Translations under genes and position numbers: made by a program
Origin: JABMRP01 sp964444795
GTDB taxonomy: Bacteria > Planctomycetota > Planctomycetia > Pirellulales > Thermoguttaceae
DNA length: 36,670 nucleotides
Direction of reading: 5' to 3'
NCBI GenBank assembly: GCA_964444795.1
Contig: CAYUIQ010000065.1
Span: 1 to 36,670, forward strand
Notes under the pieces: generated by a model
Databases searched by the model: none
Told to the model about the DNA's origin: nothing
The model's input: the letters and a program-made list of their open reading frames with translations, nothing else
In this document: one piece after another, positions 32,268 through 36,670 of the stretch
How the letters are laid out: the number at the start of each line of letters is the position of its first letter
How positions within the stretch are numbered: the stretch's first letter is position 1

Positions 32268-33602
32268 TCACGCAACATCTTCGACCGATTCGTCGGGCGG
32301 AGATTCACCCCGGGCGGCTGTTGTGTGGATGCGAATTTCGACGCCGTCGCTCTGTATCGCGCCGAGGTACTCTTGCGGCAGGCGGCAATGGACCACGACG
32401 CGGGTATCGTCGTGGTATTGCTTCGAGAGGATCTCGCCGTGGGCGGCCAGGTAGGCCAGGAGACGGCCGTTTTCGACGCCCATCTCCACGTCCAGATCGA
32501 GGAACGTCCGGCTCAGCGCGTCGCTTACCGCGGCCGATAACTTCGCCATCGCCTCGCCGCTTTGGGCGCTGATGGCTACCGCGCCCGGGTACTTGCCTAG
32601 AAGTCCTTCCAGTCGCAATCGGTCGGGCATCGCGTCGATCTTGTTGAGCACCAAGATCGTGTCCTTCTCTTCGATGCCGATTTCCTTGAGCACTTTGTAA
32701 GCGGCAGTGATCTGCTCCGCCGCGGCCGGGCTGCTGGCGTCGGCCACGTGCAGCAGCAGGTCCGCCTGCATCGCTTCTTCGAGCGTTGCCTTGAAGCTGG
32801 CGATCAGATGGTGCGGCAGATCGCGAATGAACCCGACCGTATCGCTGAGCAGCACAGGCCCCCAGCCGGGTAGATGCCATCGCCGGGTCCGTGTGTCGAG
32901 GGTGGCAAACAGGGCATCCTCCGTGAAGACGTCGGCACCGGTCAGCGAGTTCAAGAGCGTGCTCTTGCCGGCGTTGGTGTAGCCGACCAGCGACACGGTC
33001 ATCACCCCGCGCCGCCCGGCCACTTCGCGCTCCTTGCGACGTTGGATCCCCTTGAGTTCGCGCCGCAGATCGCTGATCCGTTTGACAATCAAACGGCGGT
33101 CGACCTCGAGTTGCTTTTCGCCCGGCCCGCGCAACCCGACGCCGTTCTTCTGCCGCGAGAGGTGGGTCCACATCCGCTTCAGCCGGGGCATCGAATACTC
33201 CAACTGGGCCAACTCCACCGCCAGCCGGGCTTCGTGCGTGCGCGCGCGGCTGGCGAAGATATCGAGGATCAGCTCGCTGCGGTCGAGCACCTTCGTATCG
33301 GTCGCTTTTTCCAGGTTGCGGGTTTGGGCGGGCGAAAGTTCGTTGTCGAAGATGATCACGTCGGCATCACTGGCCGCCGCCAGCGTGGCCAGCTCGGCGA
33401 CCTTTCCGCTGCCCATGCACGTGGCACCGTGGAGCTTCTCCCGGCGTTGGGTCAAACGGCCGACGACACGGACTCCCGCCGCGTCGGCCAAGCCGTCCAG
33501 TTCTTCCAGGGGGGTGCCGTTGACTGCCCGATCGGGCAATAGAATGCCGACCAGAATAGCCGATTCCCGGGCAACGCTACCCGCACGATCCAGTTCGATC
33601 AC
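32268..33602 (-). CDS. hflX: GTPase HflX
   Basis: HflX is a ribosome-splitting GTPase that rescues stalled 70S ribosomes under stress. The N-terminal domain (1-200) includes VIIFDNELSPAQTRNLEK and the coiled linker GVGLRGPGEKQLEVDRR. The G domain has G1 GYTNAGKST, G3 DTVGF, G4 NKID and G5 ISAQSG. The C-terminus ends in a typical beta-rich tail (VVVHCRLPQEYLGAI). The start is a GTG at 33602. It is downstream of rsgA, with a 228-bp repeat-filled gap. Confidence 0.95.
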   Translation of the reverse strand: MIELDRAGSVARESAILVGILLPDRAVNGTPLEELDGLADAAGVRVVGRLTQRREKLHGATCMGSGKVAELATLAAASDADVIIFDNELSPAQTRNLEKATDTKVLDRSELILDIFASRARTHEARLAVELAQLEYSMPRLKRMWTHLSRQKNGVGLRGPGEKQLEVDRRLIVKRISDLRRELKGIQRRKEREVAGRRGVMTVSLVGYTNAGKSTLLNSLTGADVFTEDALFATLDTRTRRWHLPGWGPVLLSDTVGFIRDLPHHLIASFKATLEEAMQADLLLHVADASSPAAAEQITAAYKVLKEIGIEEKDTILVLNKIDAMPDRLRLEGLLGKYPGAVAISAQSGEAMAKLSAAVSDALSRTFLDLDVEMGVENGRLLAYLAAHGEILSKQYHDDTRVVVHCRLPQEYLGAIQSDGVEIRIHTTAARGESPPDESVEDVA

Positions 33603-33652
33603 GGTCTGTTGGTTCCTCGAAGTTCACTGACGCTCCACTTCCATTATATCCC

Positions 33653-33833
33653 AAGCCCGTTGAAAAAGGGGCTTCTCTCCAATGACATCGAATTCGGGGG
33701 GTTGGTTCGGCCGCCCCTAGCAGGCCGTTGAAATAGTAACCCGAAGCGTGAGCGAGGAGGAAAAGGCGTCGAATTCCTCGCAATTCCCGTTCCTCGCTTA
33801 CNNNNNNNNNNTGTGTTCTTCAACGGGCTGCTA
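33653..33833. repeat. Composite palindromic element at the rsgA stop codon
   Basis: TAGCAGGCCGTTGAA (33718-33732) and TTCAACGGGCTGCTA (33819-33833) are inverted with one mismatch. Inside, GTGAGCGAGGA (33748-33758) and TCCTCGCTTAC (33791-33801) are also inverted. A third AGCCCGTTGAA lies at 33654-33664 in a small hairpin. The stop codon of rsgA is the first part of the outer arm. Ten N interrupt the element, so its full length is unknown. Confidence 0.8.
33802..33811. other. Assembly gap (10 N)
   Basis: Ten undetermined bases sit inside a nested inverted repeat. The true gap length is probably not 10. The repeat may have caused the break. Confidence 0.99.
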
Positions 33834-34976
33834 ATCTCCATCCCCCAGCAGCAATTGGCAGTATCCTTCGTAACGGCGTTCGTCCAGCCGTCCGTCGGCC
33901 ACAGCGTCCTTCACGGCGCACTGGGCCTCGTGGGTGTGTGTGCAGTCAGGAAAACGACAGCGGCTGACGTACGGGCGCAGGTCGCGGTAGAAACCGGCGA
34001 CCTCCTCGGCGATCACGTCCCACGGTTGGTATTGGCGGATGCCGGGCGTGTCGACCACGTAACCGCCGTCGGACAGTGGAATCAATTGAGCCGTGGTCGT
34101 CGTATGACGTCCCTTTTGTGATTCGGCACTGACGGTCATTACTCGCAGGCCAAGCTCCGGATCGATGCGGTTGAGAAGCGACGACTTTCCCACACCACTT
34201 TGACCGGCGACGACGCTTTCCCGATGCCGCATGACGCGCCGCAATCGTTCGACGCCCGAGCCGGTCTCGGCGCTGAGCAGCAACACGCGGTAGCCCATCT
34301 GGCTGTACAGCCCGACCAGCGGCTGCAATAGGGCCGGATCGATCAGGTCGACCTTGTTGATGCAGATCACCGGACGAATCCGGCTTTTCTCGGCACTGAT
34401 CAAGAGCCGATCGATGAGGTTGGGCTTGAGCCGCGGTTCGGCGGCGCTGGTGACGATGAGCAGTTGATCGACATTGGCGACGATCACGTGCTGTTTCCCG
34501 CGACTGGCGCGGCAGAGGCTGCCGTAGCGCGGCTCCACCCGCTCGATAATTCCCTCGCTCTGCTCGGAACTTTCGACCGGGCGGAAGATCACTCGATCGC
34601 CGGCCACAACGACGTGCCGCTGATCGGTGGCCAGGGTCTTCAGCAACCGGCGCGTGACACACTGGTAGAGTCGGCCGTCGCCGGCCTCGACGGTGCTATT
34701 GAGCCCGTGAACCCGCAGCACGCGTCCCGGGAGACAGACCGCCAGATCGACGTCGAGTTCCACGTCGAACCCGGGCTCGTCGCCCGTGTCGACTTCGGTT
34801 CCAAGAACGGTTCGGCGCCGCGTCAGATCGCCCTTGCCGCTGATGCGTTCGTCGCGATCGGTGTCCTCGTCCTCGAAACCGTGCTGATGAAAGCCTTGAG
34901 TCCAGTCGCTACGACGCACGCGTTGTTGGCTGTTCTTACGGAGGTCGGCGCGGATTTTCTTGCGTTTCTTCGCCAC
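33831..34976 (-). CDS. rsgA: Ribosome small-subunit-dependent GTPase RsgA
   Basis: RsgA helps late maturation of the 30S ribosomal subunit. An N-terminal Lys/Arg-rich stretch leads into an OB fold (about 75-150: GRVLRVHG, VVAGDRVIFR). The GTPase is circularly permuted: G4 NKVD precedes G1 GQSGVGKSS and G3 DTPG. A zinc-binding segment (CRFPDCTHTHEAQC) follows. The length of 381 residues is slightly above usual because of a 60-70-residue charged N-terminal extension. The start is a GTG at 34976, 3 bp after the FHA gene stop. The stop codon lies in the repeat element. Confidence 0.95.
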   Translation of the reverse strand: MAKKRKKIRADLRKNSQQRVRRSDWTQGFHQHGFEDEDTDRDERISGKGDLTRRRTVLGTEVDTGDEPGFDVELDVDLAVCLPGRVLRVHGLNSTVEAGDGRLYQCVTRRLLKTLATDQRHVVVAGDRVIFRPVESSEQSEGIIERVEPRYGSLCRASRGKQHVIVANVDQLLIVTSAAEPRLKPNLIDRLLISAEKSRIRPVICINKVDLIDPALLQPLVGLYSQMGYRVLLLSAETGSGVERLRRVMRHRESVVAGQSGVGKSSLLNRIDPELGLRVMTVSAESQKGRHTTTTAQLIPLSDGGYVVDTPGIRQYQPWDVIAEEVAGFYRDLRPYVSRCRFPDCTHTHEAQCAVKDAVADGRLDERRYEGYCQLLLGDGD

Positions 34977-34979
34977 GAT

Positions 34980-35468
34980 TTAGATCGGTTTGTTGCGGCG
35001 GATATTGAGCTGGCCGGGTTTGTCGTCATTGACGTCGTAGCGGTCGGGCTCGTCGTGGGGGTTGGGCCGGTTGCTTCGCGTGACCTGCCGATGCTGCAAG
35101 CCGGCTCGTTCCAGCAAACCCGTCCCCATAATGTTCTGCACCTCCGAAGCCTCCGGTGGAGGTGGCCCGACGGCTCCCAACTCGGCCGGCGAGTACTGCA
35201 CCTTGTACTTGTGCCGGGCGATCGAAATCGTGTCGTTCGGATCGAGCCGCTTCTCCTGAACGCGGACCCCGTTGACCTTGATCCCGTTGCGGCTGTTCTG
35301 GTCGCGGATGTACCAATACCCGCCGTTGACGATCAGATGGCAATGGTGAGCCGACACGTTGGAGAATCGCAAAACGATGTCGCAACTCTCCCGCCGCCCG
35401 ACCAAAAGCGTCTTTTTCAGCAACGGGATCGGGTCGCCGCCACCCACGGGTATCAATTCGCCGTACAT
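34980..35468 (-). CDS. FHA-domain protein
   Basis: Residues 1-92 form a forkhead-associated domain that binds phosphothreonine. The conserved residues are present: G24-R25, S39 with H42 (SAHHC) and N58/N61-G62 (DQNSRNG). The C-terminal 70 residues are polar and Pro/Asn/Arg-rich, probably disordered. No kinase gene is adjacent. It sits 3 bp ahead of rsgA in one transcription unit, which could tie ribosome assembly to Ser/Thr phosphorylation, but that is inference. It is divergent from the radical SAM gene. Confidence 0.9.
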   Translation of the reverse strand: MYGELIPVGGGDPIPLLKKTLLVGRRESCDIVLRFSNVSAHHCHLIVNGGYWYIRDQNSRNGIKVNGVRVQEKRLDPNDTISIARHKYKVQYSPAELGAVGPPPPEASEVQNIMGTGLLERAGLQHRQVTRSNRPNPHDEPDRYDVNDDKPGQLNIRRNKPI

Positions 35469-35500
35469 GCTTTGGGTCTCTCGCCAGGAAACGGAACCAA

Positions 35501-35529
35501 TTGATTCTCGGACGTTTTCTTTCTATAAG
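35501..35529 (+). promoter_or_regulatory. Sigma-70 promoter of the radical SAM gene
   Basis: TTGATT (35501-35506) and TATAAG (35524-35529) are 17 bp apart. Transcription would begin near 35536, about 20 nt before the start codon. Confidence 0.65.
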
Positions 35530-35556
35530 TTTAGACGTCCGCCCCTTTTAGCCTAG

Positions 35557-36564
35557 ATGGATATGCGTTTGGCGTCAAATAATCCCACAAACAGCCCATT
35601 TTACCCGACAGAGCCCGACTGGCAATCCGCCGGCTGTCGCTTTCTGAGCCTAAACTACTTCCTGCGGTGGAAATTTGGGCATCGGGTCCACAAGATCAGC
35701 CTGGACGGGGGGTTCGGGTGCCCCAATCGCGATGCCTCGCCGAAGGGCGGGGGGTGTATCTTCTGCGACAATCGCAGCTTCAGCCCTAGCCGACGCCGGG
35801 CCGCGCGGCCGCCGGTCGCGCGGCAGCCAATCGCCCAGCAGATCGACGAGGCTGTGGGAAGACTGAAAGCCCGGTACGACGTCGACCATTTTATCGGCTA
35901 TTTCCAGCCGGGTACCAACACCTACGCTCCGGTAGAGCGGCTGCGGGAGGTTTTTATCGAGGCCCTGGCCAACCCGTGTCTCGTCGGGCTGGCCATCGGC
36001 ACGCGCCCCGATTGCGTTGCCGACGACGTGCTCGATCTGCTGGCCGAAATTGCCGGGCAAACCTATCTGGTCGTGGAATTCGGACTGCAAACCATCCACG
36101 ACCGATCGCTCGATTGGCTCAACCGGGGCCATAGCTACAGCGACTTTCTCGATGCGGTCCGGCGGAGCCATCGCCGCAATCTCAACGTCGGCGCGCATGT
36201 GATCCTGGGGCTGCCGGGAGAATCGGCCGACGACATGCGGGCGACTGCCCGGGAGATCACCCGATTGGGGATCCACGCTGTCAAAATCCACAACCTGATG
36301 GCCATACGGGACACTCCGCTGGGCACGGCCGTTTCGGCCGGCGAGGTGTCGCTGATCGGCCGGCGGCAGTACGTGGGTCGCGTGGTCGATTTCCTCGAAG
36401 AACTCTCCCCTCGATGTATCGTCGACCGCCTCACCGGCGATGCCCCGGCGCAATACCTACTGGCCCCGCAATGGTGCCTCGACAAGCAGGCCGTGCTCCG
36501 CGCGATCGACGACGAACTGGTTCGCCGCGATACATGGCAGGGGAAGCGGTGCGATAGGTCGTGA
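35557..36564 (+). CDS. Radical SAM protein of the YhcC (TIGR01212) family
   Basis: The 335-residue protein has the family's iron-sulfur motif C55-x11-C67-x2-C70 (GCPNRDASPKGGGCIFC), within the segment KISLDGGFGCPNRD. YFQPGTNTYAP, GTRPDC, VEFGLQTIHDRSL and HVILGLPGE are typical core motifs. YhcC-type proteins are widespread; a role in RNA or metabolite modification is assumed but, as far as I recall, unproven. The ATG at 35557 and one two codons later are both possible. The N-terminal 25 residues are variable. Confidence 0.88.
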   Translation: MDMRLASNNPTNSPFYPTEPDWQSAGCRFLSLNYFLRWKFGHRVHKISLDGGFGCPNRDASPKGGGCIFCDNRSFSPSRRRAARPPVARQPIAQQIDEAVGRLKARYDVDHFIGYFQPGTNTYAPVERLREVFIEALANPCLVGLAIGTRPDCVADDVLDLLAEIAGQTYLVVEFGLQTIHDRSLDWLNRGHSYSDFLDAVRRSHRRNLNVGAHVILGLPGESADDMRATAREITRLGIHAVKIHNLMAIRDTPLGTAVSAGEVSLIGRRQYVGRVVDFLEELSPRCIVDRLTGDAPAQYLLAPQWCLDKQAVLRAIDDELVRRDTWQGKRCDRS

Positions 36565-36572
36565 TCCAATGA

Positions 36573-36591
36573 ATGGGGACTCGTGCCCCAT
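36573..36591. terminator. Weak hairpin after the radical SAM gene
   Basis: ATGGGG (36573-36578) pairs with CCCCAT (36586-36591) around a 7-nt loop, 9 bp past the stop codon. There is no T-tract. Confidence 0.3.
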
Positions 36592-36601
36592 GCTAGGCCC
36601 T

Positions 36602-36630
36602 TTGCATCTCCCCCAAGGGGAGGTTATAAT
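36602..36630 (+). promoter_or_regulatory. Promoter with palindromic spacer
   Basis: TTGCAT (36602-36607) and a perfect TATAAT (36625-36630) are exactly 17 bp apart. The spacer itself holds the palindrome CTCCCC-caa-GGGGAG (36608-36622), which could be an operator. It points to the start codon at 36658. Confidence 0.65.
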
Positions 36631-36657
36631 CGGGTCTTTGCTCCGTAGGAATCATTC

Positions 36658-36670
36658 ATGCCGGTCAGTC
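36658..36670 (+). CDS. Start of a gene running off the window (partial)
   Basis: ATG at 36658 has AGGA at 36647-36650, seven bases upstream, and lies about 27 bp past the -10 box. Only M-P-V-S can be read, so the product is unknown. Confidence 0.5.

Noticed and set aside
1..36670. tRNA, tmRNA, RNase P RNA or known riboswitch
   Set aside because: No T-arm, tmRNA or RNase P core motif was recognised by eye; only the SRP RNA is supported.

Overview
The window looks like part of a Planctomycetota genome, most likely Pirellulales; this is inferred. It is G+C-rich overall. It carries a methenyl-H4MPT cyclohydrolase, an OleC-type beta-lactone synthetase, a fused helix-turn-helix/receiver regulator, a FlgI-like lipoprotein with HEAT-like repeats and a CehA/McbA-like secreted protein, a mix typical of that phylum. 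A run of ten N at 33802-33811 shows that this is a scaffolded draft assembly.

Layout. 37-2743 (minus): oleC and mch. 3017-8699 (plus): a DtxR/MntR-like regulator, then a signal recognition particle RNA gene (3555-3697) directly ahead of dnaX-ybaB-recR, then rpoN and nrdR. 8640-10178 (minus): polyprenyl diphosphate synthase and moaC; the synthase tail overlaps the nrdR tail. 10478-11050 (minus): a HTH-receiver regulator with a clear terminator. 11102-11765: a gene-free stretch holding a solitary 34-bp CRISPR-like repeat. 11766-14680 (minus): PhyH-type dioxygenase, TPR/O-GlcNAc-transferase-like glycosyltransferase and a small coupled unknown protein. 14996-17771 (minus): two unknown helical proteins and a calcineurin-like phosphoesterase, A+T-richer than their surroundings, behind a near-consensus promoter and bracketed by a 43-bp direct repeat. 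18409-23948 (minus): smc and the FlgI-like lipoprotein. 24341-25988 (minus): dnaJ-rnpA-yidD, tightly overlapping. 26178-27746 (plus): CehA/McbA-like protein. 28380-31574 (minus): an 815-residue membrane protein with ten 11-residue coiled-coil repeats, followed by an Lgt-like membrane protein. 32268-35468 (minus): FHA protein, rsgA, hflX. 35557-36564 (plus): YhcC-type radical SAM protein, then the promoter and first codons of another gene.

How genes work together. The ffs-dnaX-ybaB-recR block is the arrangement known from Bacillus (scr-dnaX-yaaK-recR) and joins protein targeting with DNA replication and repair. rpoN and nrdR add global transcription control and control of ribonucleotide reductase. 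rsgA and hflX are both ribosome-associated GTPases. rnpA (tRNA maturation) and yidD (membrane protein insertion) are carried behind dnaJ.

The parts least explained by known biology are the three-gene phosphoesterase island, the hendecad-repeat membrane protein with its Lgt-like partner, and a set of palindromic elements placed at or just after the stop codons of yidD, hflX and rsgA. The island could be a defence or stress module, but the sequence does not prove any function for it.
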